64,000 nt of DNA from a bacterium UBP1_UBA4783 (GTDB lineage Bacteria > Krumholzibacteriota > Krumholzibacteriia > Krumholzibacteriales > Krumholzibacteriaceae). The first letter of the stretch is position 1, and each line of letters opens with the position of its first letter. This document shows, one piece after another, positions 16,822-25,715 of this stretch. Made by a program: the position numbers and the translations under genes. The notes under the pieces are model-generated. The model had not been told where the DNA came from. It searched no databases and was given only the letters and a program-made list of their open reading frames with translations. Where the stretch lies: contig DHHB01000012.1 of the NCBI GenBank assembly GCA_002403075.1, positions 31,148 to 95,147 of the forward strand, read 5' to 3'.

Positions 16822-18395
16822 AAGCGCTTCATGCGGTCCTCCTCGCGGCGACGTTTTTCGAGGGCTGCGGTGGCATCGGCGCGTACAGCCCCGGATCTCC
16901 GCCCGGTCGGGCGGCCGGCGGCGTAATCGGCTCGGAACCGATCGCGCGGGACGGGGACCGCGACGATTCCGTGGATCCCACGATCTCGATCGAGGAGTTC
17001 GAAATCGACCGGGAGCTTTCTCCGTCGAGCGGCGCGGGCCGCGCGGCCGCGCGGGCGTCGGGCCGTCTCCGGTTCACCGTCGACGGGATCGCCGCCGGCG
17101 GGGGGAACCGAAAGGAGGGGCACGCCACGCTGTCTTCTCCTCGTTTTCGCATCGTCCTTCGGCGGAGGGAAACAGCCTCGTATACGTCGACCGCGGGCTT
17201 CGCGCGGCTCGAGACCATCGCCGGTTTCCTCGCGCTCGCCGTGGGGAGCTTCGTTCCCGATTTCGCGGAAGGGCTCATCGCGGGCGGCGCCGGCTCTCCG
17301 CACGTGTTCTCGGGAGCCTTTCCGATGGCGTCGAGGCGCCGGATAGCTCCGAACACATCATCCTACGGCCGGGCGCTGATCGGAGGCACGATCGAGATCG
17401 GCGGCGGGGCGTGCGGCGGAGTTCTCTTCGCGGGACGGGAGCGGATCGTCCGTTCCGGCCGGCTCGAGACGGGCCCGGCCCGGGTCGCGGGAGTACGCGT
17501 CGAGATGCGCGCCGGCGGGTTCAGCGGGGGGATGTCGCTCATAACCAAGGAAGGAGACGGCCGGAAGACGCTCGCGGGCGCGGACGCGCGCTTCGGGACG
17601 GGCTCCGCGAGAGCGGGCTTCGAGGCGGTGCATCTGCCCGGCGGGTTACCGGCCGCTCTCGCCGCGTTTTCGTTTCGCGGACGAAAAACGAGCGTCGGAG
17701 TTTCGTTGCATTCGTCTCCGTCGGGCGCCGGAGGGATTAGCGGTAGAGTGAACGGCGTGGACATAGGCTCCGCTCCGGCATACGGGGGGGCGATCGCCGC
17801 GGCCGAGCGGAAGGTCGCCCGCGGAACGGCGGTTCGGGCGGCGCTCGAGCGCGCCGCGCGGACCGGCGACCTGGAGAGGACGGAGCGCTGGACCATCAGA
17901 GCGGAGATCGAAAGAAAGTGGCGGCGCATCCGTCTCGTCCTGTCGGGAAACGCCGCCGAGTCCGGGGAGACGCCGCTCCTTCCGTTTCCCGGAGCGACTG
18001 AGACGAGCCGGGAGTCGGGCGGAGGAGCAGGCGCGCTGGTCGTCGTGAATCCGGCCTCCCGGGTATCGATCCGTTTCGCGGTAAAGAGCGTTGCGAAATC
18101 GCACGACGAGCGAGGCGTCCTCGTCTCGCCGATGCTGCGGGTGCGTTCCCCGGGGGGGCGTGTCGTGCTGACGGCTTTTCATGCGTCATACGGGGCGTCG
18201 AAAGGCGCGCCCGCCTGCTACTACTATGAGCCCTGCCTCGACGGCGCATACCCGTGGCGCGGGGCATACCGGGATGTGAGCAGGAGCGCATTCATTATCT
18301 CTATTAAATACAACAAGTTTGAAGCATCGTGTAAGGTGGCGCATCAGGATAACGCCGCGGCGGAGGGGAGCGTACAGGCTGTGGCCGCTTTCTGA
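16818..18395 (+). CDS. Exported, probable beta-barrel protein of unknown function
   Basis: 525 residues from GTG, with GGGAGGAGG nine bases upstream; the start overlaps the previous stop by four bases. The N-terminus is hydrophobic with a cysteine (FFEGC) that is not a good lipobox. The sequence alternates Gly-rich hydrophobic strands throughout. One stretch (AVGSFVPDFAEGLIAG, then a Ser/Tyr-Gly-Arg-Ala segment) resembles the barrel of long Bacteroidota proteins that carry ComEA-like helix-hairpin-helix repeats at their N-terminus, but no HhH repeat is present here. That likeness is weak. The final ~60 codons use more A/T-rich codons than the rest. Confidence 0.55.
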   Translation: MKALHAVLLAATFFEGCGGIGAYSPGSPPGRAAGGVIGSEPIARDGDRDDSVDPTISIEEFEIDRELSPSSGAGRAAARASGRLRFTVDGIAAGGGNRKEGHATLSSPRFRIVLRRRETASYTSTAGFARLETIAGFLALAVGSFVPDFAEGLIAGGAGSPHVFSGAFPMASRRRIAPNTSSYGRALIGGTIEIGGGACGGVLFAGRERIVRSGRLETGPARVAGVRVEMRAGGFSGGMSLITKEGDGRKTLAGADARFGTGSARAGFEAVHLPGGLPAALAAFSFRGRKTSVGVSLHSSPSGAGGISGRVNGVDIGSAPAYGGAIAAAERKVARGTAVRAALERAARTGDLERTERWTIRAEIERKWRRIRLVLSGNAAESGETPLLPFPGATETSRESGGGAGALVVVNPASRVSIRFAVKSVAKSHDERGVLVSPMLRVRSPGGRVVLTAFHASYGASKGAPACYYYEPCLDGAYPWRGAYRDVSRSAFIISIKYNKFEASCKVAHQDNAAAEGSVQAVAAF

Positions 18396-18459
18396 TCGAT
18401 GGAAGGGCCCCCGCCATCGCGGCTCGGCGGGGAATGCAGGTAGGGGGAATTGTCGATGA

Positions 18460-20064
18460 ATGCCGGTATACCGGCCGCGGAGCTCGGAATTGGAACCGTT
18501 CATGCTCATTGCCCGGGTGATGGAATCCGTCCGTACACTGATATACGACGATAAAACCCACGGCAGGAGGGTGATCACCTTCCCGCCTCCGCTGCCGTTC
18601 GTCGAGCACTCGAACGAGCTGCTTTCTTCGCTTCCGTCCGGCGAAGCGAAGGACAACCTCCTCAAGATCGCGGGCGCCGACAACGTTTTCAAACGGGCGG
18701 GGCTGTTCGCAGAGTATCTCGGCACATCCGCGGAGCCCCACAAGGAGATCTTGCGCGCCGCGGCGCTCGCCGTTTCCGGGGAGACGGCCGGCCTCAAGCT
18801 CGTCTACGCGGCGCTCCTCGCCGTGCCTCCCGCGGAGCATCTCGTCATGGAGCTCGCCGAGTTCAGGAACGTCAGGCGAGCGATGGCGCGCGTCGCCGCG
18901 AGGGAGAAGGCGGGAACACCGCTTCGGGAGAGCGAGGACTGGTTCAGGAAGAAGGCGCTGCTGCTCTCGATCTCCCACCCGCTGCCGGGAGTGTCGAACG
19001 CTCCGTCGGACGCCCCGTGGCTCGGTTGGAGCGAGGAGGTGCGGCGCGGCGTATCGGATCCGGATCGGCGCTGGGACAAGGCCGTGCTCGAGCGCGCCAA
19101 GGCGGAGCTCGAGGCGCGGGAGCTGCGCATCAAACTCCTCCTGACGAACATCGATTTCATGTCGAAGGGGCGCACGACGATCTACCTCATGACCACGGGC
19201 GAGGAGACGCGATGGCGCATACAGGCGCTCGACGAGGCGTATCAGCGCTTCGGCGAGGCGACGCTCGTCATCCGCCACCGGCTCGGCGCCGCGTGGGAAC
19301 CGGTGATGGAGGCGCTCCGGACGACGAGCTCGGGCCGCGCCCTCGCAGACCTCTTCGACGTCCAGGCGGCGAGGGCCCATTCGTATCCGTCGATGAAAAC
19401 GGGGACCTCGGTCATCCGAGCCCTTCTCATGCATCCGCTGCTGCTGAGAGCGCAGCGCAAGCCGGATTTCCTGAGCTGCCTCTCGATATACGCGGGCGGG
19501 GCGGGGAACGGCGTCCTCGAGATCCTGCTCCAAAAGCTCGCCGCGGTGAACGTCCTCAAGATGCTCCTCGATCTTCCCGGATTCGATCTTCATGAGAGAA
19601 TCCTGACGATCGATCTCTCAAAGGTGCCTCCGGCGCCGTTCGTCGACATCGAGGACATGCCCCGCGACGTCGACTGGGCGAACGTCCACAAGGAATCGGC
19701 CGTGAGCTGGCGCACGCTCGTCCTCACCTACATGGACAACGACAACTTCATCGTCGAGCTCATCAACAATCCGCGGGTCGCCGCCCAGCCCGGCATCATC
19801 CCGCTCATCGCGCAGAAATCGAGATCGACGAGGGTGCTCAACATCATCGCGAACACGCGCTCGCTCTATTCGGGATTCTCGAACAAGGAGGTTCCCGTCA
19901 ACCTTCTCATGAATCCCGCCAAAGCGCCCCTCTCGGCCCTCCGAAAGTTCATTCACGTGAGGTTCATGGACAAGGCGTCCCTCGCCCGCCTCGCGGGCAA
20001 GGGGAGCGCGATCCGCGAGGATATCCGGCGCGAGGTTCAGCATTACCTCTCGTCGCTCAAGTGA
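18460..20064 (+). CDS. Conserved-looking helical protein of unknown function
   Basis: 534 residues, cytosolic (no signal peptide or membrane helix). ATG 18460 follows a G-rich site about 12 bases upstream; ATG 18502 is a plausible alternative start. The sequence is almost entirely amphipathic helices with repeated Leu-rich units: VLNIIANTRSLYSGF, PVNLLMNPAKAPLSALRKF. This is typical of an alpha-solenoid similar to DUF2336 or HEAT-like proteins, and it suggests a protein-protein interaction scaffold. Two repeats have the form ...LLMxPxxxL.... It stands alone, with a hairpin after it and a new promoter downstream. I do not recognise the family. Confidence 0.65.
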   Translation: MPVYRPRSSELEPFMLIARVMESVRTLIYDDKTHGRRVITFPPPLPFVEHSNELLSSLPSGEAKDNLLKIAGADNVFKRAGLFAEYLGTSAEPHKEILRAAALAVSGETAGLKLVYAALLAVPPAEHLVMELAEFRNVRRAMARVAAREKAGTPLRESEDWFRKKALLLSISHPLPGVSNAPSDAPWLGWSEEVRRGVSDPDRRWDKAVLERAKAELEARELRIKLLLTNIDFMSKGRTTIYLMTTGEETRWRIQALDEAYQRFGEATLVIRHRLGAAWEPVMEALRTTSSGRALADLFDVQAARAHSYPSMKTGTSVIRALLMHPLLLRAQRKPDFLSCLSIYAGGAGNGVLEILLQKLAAVNVLKMLLDLPGFDLHERILTIDLSKVPPAPFVDIEDMPRDVDWANVHKESAVSWRTLVLTYMDNDNFIVELINNPRVAAQPGIIPLIAQKSRSTRVLNIIANTRSLYSGFSNKEVPVNLLMNPAKAPLSALRKFIHVRFMDKASLARLAGKGSAIREDIRREVQHYLSSLK

Positions 20065-20069
20065 CGGTT

Positions 20070-20104
20070 CCCGCGCCACGCTCCTCTCCGGCGCGGGTCT
20101 CTCC
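20070..20104 (+). terminator. Hairpin after the helical protein gene, possible terminator
   Basis: An 8-bp stem, CCCGCGCC / GGCGCGGG, begins six bases after the stop and is followed by a tctctcc tract rather than a clean T run. Termination is plausible but weaker than elsewhere in the window. The rest of the gap to 20183 shows nothing further. Confidence 0.45.
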
Positions 20105-20183
20105 GCTCCGCCGCACGCCGGCGTTCCCCTCCGAAACGGCAACCTATCGCGCGGCAACTCGTTGCGCCGCTTCGCCTATTGAG

Positions 20184-20212
20184 TTGACAAAGCGTCCGCG
20201 CGCCCATAATAT
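20184..20212 (+). promoter_or_regulatory. Sigma-70-type promoter of the aminotransferase gene
   Basis: A perfect -35 TTGACA (20184-20189) and -10 TAATAT (20207-20212) are separated by 17 bases, about 60 bases before the ATG. It is the best housekeeping-type promoter in the window. Confidence 0.8.
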
Positions 20213-20274
20213 AGATATTGCTTATTTTTTATGAGATGTGCCGTTTTCCCGACGAGGATCCACGAGGAGGAGAG

Positions 20275-21429
20275 ATGTTTGCGGAAAGAATGAGCAGGCT
20301 CGGCACGGAGACCGCCTTCGAGGTTCTGGCGCGTGCGAAGGCCATGGAGGCCGAGGGAAGGGATATGGTCCATCTCGAGATCGGGGAGCCCGATTTCGAC
20401 ACGCCGCCCAATATCGTGAAGGCCGCCATCAAGGCGCTCAAGGAGGGCTTTACCCACTACGGCCCGTCCGCCGGGATGCCCGCGGCGAAGAAGGTGTTCG
20501 CCGAGCACATCTCGAAGGACCGCAAGATCGAGGTGCGGCCGGAGAACGTCGTCATCACCCCGGGCGCCAAGCCGATCCTTTTCTTCTCGATCATGGCCCT
20601 CGTCGACGAGGGGGACGAAGTCATCTATCCGAATCCCGGGTTTCCCATCTACGAGTCGGTGATCAACTTCGTCGGCGGCAAGCCCGTTCCCATCCCTCTG
20701 CGGGAGGAGAAGAACTTCTCGTTCGACGTCGACGAGCTGCGCGGACTCGTCAACGAGAAGACGAAGCTCATCATCGTCAATTCTCCGCAGAATCCGACGG
20801 GAGGCATCCTGACGAAGAAGGACATGAAAACCGTCGCCGAGCTTGCCGACAAGTACGACGCGTGGATCCTCAGCGACGAGGTGTACAGCAAGATCGTATA
20901 CGAGGGGAAGCACGTCAGCATATACGACTTCCCCGAGGTCAAGGATCGCACCATCCTCCTCGAAGGCCACTCGAAGACCTATGCGATGACGGGGTGGCGG
21001 CTCGGGTACGGGATCATGCCGCCGAAGCTCGCGGACGCGGTCGCCCGCCTTCAGACGAACTCGAACTCCTGCACGGCGAGCTTCACGCAGATGGCCGGCA
21101 TCGAGGCCCTCACCGGTTCGCAGAGCAGGTCGCGAAAGATGGTCAAGGAGTTCAAGGCGCGCCGCGATCTCATCGTCGACGGCCTCAACGCGATCCCCGG
21201 CTTCACGTGTCTCAAGCCGAAAGGCGCCTTCTACGTCTTCCCGAACATCACCGGCACGGGGATGAAATCGAAGGAGCTCGAGACGTTCCTCCTCGAGAAG
21301 GCGGGCGTAGCCGCCCTCAGCGGCACGAGCTTCGGTGCGTACGGCGAGGGATACGTGCGGTTCTCCTACGCCAACTCGCAGGAGAATATCAAGAAGGCGC
21401 TCGAGAAGATCCGGAGCGCCCTCAAGTAA
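20275..21429 (+). CDS. Class I/II PLP-dependent aminotransferase (aspartate aminotransferase-like)
   Basis: 384 residues, the normal length for fold-type I aminotransferases of the AspC/AlaT subgroup. Start ATG follows GAGGAGGAGA. Visible motifs are EIGEPDFDTPPN, the substrate-loop THYGPSAG, the NPTGG loop (NSPQNPTGG), DEVYSKI, and the pyridoxal-phosphate lysine in SKTYAMTGWRLGY (K234). The closing segment holds the family arginine (GYVRFSYAN). It transfers an amino group from an amino acid to a 2-oxoacid in the cytosol; substrate choice (Asp, Ala or an aromatic) cannot be read from sequence. It has its own promoter and terminator, so it is probably monocistronic. Confidence 0.92.
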   Translation: MFAERMSRLGTETAFEVLARAKAMEAEGRDMVHLEIGEPDFDTPPNIVKAAIKALKEGFTHYGPSAGMPAAKKVFAEHISKDRKIEVRPENVVITPGAKPILFFSIMALVDEGDEVIYPNPGFPIYESVINFVGGKPVPIPLREEKNFSFDVDELRGLVNEKTKLIIVNSPQNPTGGILTKKDMKTVAELADKYDAWILSDEVYSKIVYEGKHVSIYDFPEVKDRTILLEGHSKTYAMTGWRLGYGIMPPKLADAVARLQTNSNSCTASFTQMAGIEALTGSQSRSRKMVKEFKARRDLIVDGLNAIPGFTCLKPKGAFYVFPNITGTGMKSKELETFLLEKAGVAALSGTSFGAYGEGYVRFSYANSQENIKKALEKIRSALK

Positions 21430-21451
21430 GCGGCGCCACGACGATTCGACT

Positions 21452-21493
21452 CCCCTGTCGAAAGCCGACGCTTTCGACAGGGGGTTCTTTTTC
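21452..21493 (+). terminator. Rho-independent terminator after the aminotransferase
   Basis: A 13-bp perfect stem, CCCCTGTCGAAAG / CTTTCGACAGGGG, with a six-base loop is followed by gttctttttcc. The carbamate kinase ribosome-binding site begins immediately afterwards, so read-through could also be used. Confidence 0.88.
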
Positions 21494-21508
21494 CGGAGGT
21501 GTATTGCG

Positions 21509-22450
21509 GTGCGCGGCGTAGACGTCGTCGCCCTCGGCGGCAACGCGATCATACCGAACAAGGGAACCGGCACGATCGAGGAGCAGCGGCTTCTCACCGA
21601 TACCTCGATGCGCCAGGTGGCCGATCTCATCGCGGCGGGCCGCAGGGTGATCGTCACGCACGGCAACGGACCGATCGTCGGCAACATCGTCGAGCGGAAC
21701 GAAGCGGTGAAGGACCGCATCCCGCCCATGCCGCTCGACGTCTGCGACGCCGATTCGCAGGGCGGCATCGGATACATGATCCAGCAGTCGCTGCGCAACG
21801 AGCTTCTCGCGAAGGGGTTCTCGCGCGACGTCGTCTCGCTCGTCTCGCAGGTCGTCGTTTCGAAGGAAGACGACGCGTTCAAGCATCCGACGAAGCCGAT
21901 CGGGCTGTTCTACGGCGAGGAGGAGGCGCGCGCGCTCGAGCGCGAGAAGGGGTTCCGGATGGTTCTCGACGCGAACCGCGGGTGGCGGCGCGTCGTGCCC
22001 TCCCCGGATCCGCTCGAAATCGTGGAGGCCGGCGTGATCTCGAAGCTTCTCGAGCTCGACGTCGTCGTGATCGCCGTGGGCGGCGGCGGCGTTCCGGTCG
22101 TGCGCGAGGGGAACCGCCTCGCCGGCGTCGAAGCGGTCATCGACAAGGATCTCGCGGCGGCCGTTCTCGCGCGGATGGTGGGAGCCGAGCGGCTCATCAT
22201 CCTCACGAGCGTGCCTGAAGTGTACGTGGGCTTCGGGACCGCGGCGCAGAAGGCGCTCCGCCGGGTGAAGCTCGCCGAAGTGCGCCGCCACCGAGACGCG
22301 GGCGAGTTTCACGCGGGAAGCATGGGCCCCAAGATCGAAGCCGCGATCCGGTTCATCGAATGGGGCGGCACGCGCGTCATCATATCCGAGGCGACGAAGC
22401 TCCTCGAAGCCTGCGCGGGCGCGGCGGGAACGCACATACTGCCGGACTGA
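21509..22450 (+). CDS. arcC: Carbamate kinase
   Basis: 313 residues, the family length. GTG start with GGAGG upstream. Diagnostic strings are VVALGGNAIIPN, VITHGNGPIVGN (here VIVTHGNGP), DSQGGIGYMIQQSL, AVGGGGVPVV, the catalytic-loop VIDKDLAAAVLA and FHAGSMGPKIEAA. The enzyme interconverts carbamoyl phosphate plus ADP with ATP, ammonia and bicarbonate, usually at the end of arginine or agmatine catabolism. No arcA or arcB is present here. The following gene is 79 bases away. The LarA-family neighbour does not make a recognised pathway with it. Confidence 0.95.
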   Translation: MRGVDVVALGGNAIIPNKGTGTIEEQRLLTDTSMRQVADLIAAGRRVIVTHGNGPIVGNIVERNEAVKDRIPPMPLDVCDADSQGGIGYMIQQSLRNELLAKGFSRDVVSLVSQVVVSKEDDAFKHPTKPIGLFYGEEEARALEREKGFRMVLDANRGWRRVVPSPDPLEIVEAGVISKLLELDVVVIAVGGGGVPVVREGNRLAGVEAVIDKDLAAAVLARMVGAERLIILTSVPEVYVGFGTAAQKALRRVKLAEVRRHRDAGEFHAGSMGPKIEAAIRFIEWGGTRVIISEATKLLEACAGAAGTHILPD

Positions 22451-22529
22451 TCTCCTCCTTCATCCTTCGCGGGCGGCGTTCGATCGAAACGGGGCGGAGG
22501 GCGCGCGGGGACGCTTCGCGGAGGGACTC

Positions 22530-23828
22530 ATGCGAGTCACCCTTTCATACGGAACGGGCTCGTTCGACGTCGAGATGCCCGGTCGCTCCGCCGTCAAGAA
22601 GGCGGGCGACGCCGGGATCGCGCCGGTTCCGGACGAGCGCGCCTCCCTCGCGGCAGCCCTCGAGCGTCCCGTCGCCTCGCCTCCCCTCGAACGTCTCCTC
22701 CCGCGGACCGGGTCCGTCGCCGTTCTCATATCCGATCTCACGCGCGGGGCCGCCGCCGCGAGACTTCTCCGCCCGCTCCTCGAGGAGCTCGAGAGGCTCG
22801 GCGCCGGTCCGGAGCGCGTCATCGTCATCCTCGCTCTCGGTCTGCACCGGGGGAGAGGGGGAGCCGCGCTCGAGGCGCACCTCGGCGCCGATATACTCTC
22901 GCGCTGGACGGTGGTGGAGCACGACGCTCGAGACGGCGGCTCGCTCGTCGACGTCGGCGCGACGGCGGCCGGCACGCCGTGCGCGCTGAACCGCGCGGCG
23001 GTCGACTCGTCGCTCGTCATCACGCTCGGCGCCGTGGCGTTTCATTACTTCGCGGGGTACGGGGGCGCTCGAAAACTCATCCTTCCCGGCATCGCCTCCG
23101 AGAGCGCGATACTCGCCAATCATCGACTGTCGCTCCGCGCGGACGCCGGCGCGGGCCTCTCCGCGGGATGCCGTCCCGGAGTTCTTGACGGCAACCCCGT
23201 TCACGAGGACATGCTCGCGGGGGCGCGGCTGTTGGAGACCCGCGTTTTCTCGGTGAACGTCGTGGCCGGAGCCCGCGGCGAAGCGCTCTTTATAAACGCC
23301 GGCGATCTCGACGCGTCCCACCGCGCGGCCTGCGGTTTCCTCTCGGCCCACATGCGGATTCCCCTGGCGCGGCTCTACCGCGCGGTCGTTTTCTCCGCGG
23401 GAGGTTTTCCGAAGGATATCGATCTCCTGCAGAGCCACAAGGCGATCCGCCACGCCTCGTACGCGCTCGAGGAAGGCGGTCTCATGCTCGCCGCGGCCGA
23501 ATGCGGCGAGGGCGTCGGATCGGAATCGTACGCCGGAGCGTTCGAGCAGGGCCGCCTGGCCGTTCCCGGGCGGGTGCGCGCGAGCTACACGGCGAACGCG
23601 CAGGCCGCCATCTCCACGTGCGAGCTCGCCGCGCGCTTTTCGATCTATCTCAAATCGGCGATGGACGACGCCCTCGTCGGCCGTTTCGGGTTCTGCTCGT
23701 GGAAGCCCGGGTACGAGGACTATCTGCTCGCGAGTCTCGCGGACGACGAGATCCTCGTCATCGAGAACGCGTCGCTGTTCCTTCCCGGGATCGAGGCCGC
23801 CGCCGGCCCCGGCCCCGCGCGCGGCTAG
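22530..23828 (+). CDS. LarA-family (DUF2088) nickel-pincer racemase/epimerase
   Basis: 432 residues. The residues that define nickel-pincer LarA enzymes are present at matching spacing to Lactiplantibacillus LarA: DLTR at 69-72, H106 in GLHRG, H172 and the cofactor-binding K182 in HYFAGYGGARK, the nickel ligand H198 in LANHRL, and a lysine in LLQSHKAI (about 304). In the family these enzymes use the NPN cofactor to racemise or epimerise 2-hydroxyacids by hydride transfer. LarA homologues have many substrates, so lactate is not assured, and the cofactor genes larB, larC and larE are not in this window. GGAGGG lies before the ATG. Confidence 0.85.
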   Translation: MRVTLSYGTGSFDVEMPGRSAVKKAGDAGIAPVPDERASLAAALERPVASPPLERLLPRTGSVAVLISDLTRGAAAARLLRPLLEELERLGAGPERVIVILALGLHRGRGGAALEAHLGADILSRWTVVEHDARDGGSLVDVGATAAGTPCALNRAAVDSSLVITLGAVAFHYFAGYGGARKLILPGIASESAILANHRLSLRADAGAGLSAGCRPGVLDGNPVHEDMLAGARLLETRVFSVNVVAGARGEALFINAGDLDASHRAACGFLSAHMRIPLARLYRAVVFSAGGFPKDIDLLQSHKAIRHASYALEEGGLMLAAAECGEGVGSESYAGAFEQGRLAVPGRVRASYTANAQAAISTCELAARFSIYLKSAMDDALVGRFGFCSWKPGYEDYLLASLADDEILVIENASLFLPGIEAAAGPGPARG

Positions 23829-23863
23829 CGGCGGACGTTATCCCCCGTCGCGGCGGAATCGGG

Positions 23864-23892
23864 TTTTCGCTCGGGCCGTTCGGTAGTATAAT
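23864..23892 (+). promoter_or_regulatory. Possible promoter of the purD operon
   Basis: A perfect -10 TATAAT lies at 23887-23892, 58 bases before the first possible purD ATG. The -35 region (tttcgc) is poor, so an activator or weak basal use would be needed. Confidence 0.5.
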
Positions 23893-23949
23893 GGCGAGTG
23901 CCGCGGCGCGGAGGTAGAGCCGTGCCCCGGCCGCACGGGAGAAAAGGAC

Positions 23950-25251
23950 ATGAAAGGAACCATGAAGGTGCTCATCGTCGGCGGCGGCGGACGGGAACAC
24001 GCCATCGCGTGGAAGATCGCGCAGTCTCCGGAGCTCGGAGAGCTCTACGCCGCCCCGGGCAACGCGGGCATCGCCGCCGTCGCCGAGTGCGTCGGCGTTC
24101 GGTCGGACGATAGCGCGGGGCTTCTCGCCTTCGCGGAGGAGAAAGGGGTCGATCTCACGATCGTCGGCCCCGAGGCGCCGCTCGTGGCGGGGATAGTCGA
24201 TCTCTTCTCCGCGCGCGGTCTCGAGGTTTTCGGATTCCGCCGGGACGGCGCGCGGCTCGAGGGAAGCAAGGTTTGGGCGAAGGAGTTCATGCGGCGCCAC
24301 GGGATTCCGACGGCCGGCTTCGCCGCATGCGACGACGCGGCGTCCGCGCTCGCGGCGATCGAGCGGGGGACGCCTCCGTTCGTCGTGAAGGCGGACGGGC
24401 TCGCCGCGGGCAAAGGCGTCATCGTCGCGGCGACGCGCGAGGAAGCGCGCGAGGCGATCGAGCTCTTGATGCTGAAGAAGGAGTTCGGCGCGGCGGGGAA
24501 CCGGCTCGTCGTCGAGGAGTTCCTCGAGGGGCCCGAGGTGTCGATCCTCTCGCTGTTCGACGGCGCGGCGTACCGTCTCTTCGCTCCGTCGCAGGATCAC
24601 AAGCGCGCGCTCGACGGCGACCGGGGACCCAACACCGGGGGGATGGGGGCCTATGCGCCGGTTCCCGCGCTCTCGCCCGCCATGCTCGAGTGGATCCGCG
24701 CCTCGATCATCGAGCCGACGTTCGAGGGGATGCGGGCCGACGGGATCGCGGGCGCCGGAATTCTCTACTTCGGCCTCATGCTCACCGCGGACGGGCCGAA
24801 GGTGCTCGAGTACAACTGCCGGTTCGGCGATCCGGAGACGCAGGCGGTTCTTCCTCTCTTCGACGGGGATCTTCTCGCGGCTATCGACGCCGCCGCGAGG
24901 GGCGAGCTCGACGGCGCCGCCTTCTCGAACAGCCCTCTCTCGGCGGCGTGCGTCGTCGTCGCCTCGGGAGGCTATCCGGGACCGTACCGGACGGGGTTCG
25001 AGATCGCGGGGCTCGACGAGGCGGAGTGCCGCGGGTGCGTCGTTTTTCACGCCGGCACGGCGCTGCGGGACGGCGCGATCGTCACCGCGGGCGGCCGCGT
25101 GCTCGGCGTGACCGCGGTCGCGCCCGGGCTCGGCGAGGCGATCGCGAAGGCGTACCGCGGCGTCGACGCAGTCCGGTTCGAGGGGGCGTTCACGAGGGGC
25201 GACATCGGCGCGCGGGCGCTCGTCGCGGGCGAAAGAAAGGAGCAGCGGTGA
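23950..25251 (+). CDS. purD: Phosphoribosylamine-glycine ligase (GAR synthetase)
   Basis: 433 residues; ATG 23962 (MKVLIVGGGGREHA) is the more family-like start, as AAAGGA precedes it closely. Motifs are GGGGREHAIAWKI, GPEAPLVAGIVD, FVVKADGLAAGKGV, the SQDHKRALDGDRGPNTGGMGAY block split by the ATP-grasp fold, and YNCRFGDPETQ near residue 295. It joins 5-phosphoribosylamine and glycine with ATP in step two of purine synthesis. Overlap with purE by GTGA indicates a purDE mini-operon; the remaining pur genes are elsewhere. Confidence 0.97.
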   Translation: MKGTMKVLIVGGGGREHAIAWKIAQSPELGELYAAPGNAGIAAVAECVGVRSDDSAGLLAFAEEKGVDLTIVGPEAPLVAGIVDLFSARGLEVFGFRRDGARLEGSKVWAKEFMRRHGIPTAGFAACDDAASALAAIERGTPPFVVKADGLAAGKGVIVAATREEAREAIELLMLKKEFGAAGNRLVVEEFLEGPEVSILSLFDGAAYRLFAPSQDHKRALDGDRGPNTGGMGAYAPVPALSPAMLEWIRASIIEPTFEGMRADGIAGAGILYFGLMLTADGPKVLEYNCRFGDPETQAVLPLFDGDLLAAIDAAARGELDGAAFSNSPLSAACVVVASGGYPGPYRTGFEIAGLDEAECRGCVVFHAGTALRDGAIVTAGGRVLGVTAVAPGLGEAIAKAYRGVDAVRFEGAFTRGDIGARALVAGERKEQR

Positions 25252-25715
25252 AAGGGGAAATTCAGGTGGCCGTGGTCATGGGGAGCGAATCCGACCGGGA
25301 GACGATGCAGGCGTGCGTCGAGGAGCTCGGGCGGCTGCACATCGCGTGCGAGCTGCGCGTCTCGTCGGCGCATCGGCAGCCGAAGGCGACGGTCGAATAC
25401 GTCGAGGAGGCGCTCGCGCGCGGCGTGCAGGTATTCGTCGCAGGCGCGGGGATGGCCGCGGCGCTCCCCGGATACATCGCGTCCCTCACGACGCGCCCCG
25501 TCATCGGCGTGCCGCTTGCGAGCGGCTTGCCCGGCGGCATCGACGCGCTGTACGCCATCGCGCAGATGCCCCCCGGCGTCCCCGTCGCGACGGTCGCCGT
25601 CGGCGCTCCCGGCGCCCGCAACGCGGCCATACTCGCCGCCGAGATTCTCGCGCTCTCGGACGACAGGATCGCGGAGGCGCTGCAGGAGATGCGCAACCGG
25701 TGGCACCGGAGCTGA
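25248..25715 (+). CDS. purE: N5-carboxyaminoimidazole ribonucleotide mutase
   Basis: 155 residues, standard for class I PurE. GTG start with AAAGGAG, overlapping purD's stop. The substrate loop GSESDRETM (12-20) and catalytic SAHRQP with H42 are present, as are the GVPLASGLPGGIDALY and NAAILAAEIL segments. The usual AAHLPG string reads AAALPG (A72 for His), an unusual substitution in a conserved loop. The enzyme moves the carboxyl of N5-CAIR to C4 in purine synthesis. No purK is adjacent. It overlaps the next gene by 16 bases. Confidence 0.93.
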   Translation: MKGEIQVAVVMGSESDRETMQACVEELGRLHIACELRVSSAHRQPKATVEYVEEALARGVQVFVAGAGMAAALPGYIASLTTRPVIGVPLASGLPGGIDALYAIAQMPPGVPVATVAVGAPGARNAAILAAEILALSDDRIAEALQEMRNRWHRS

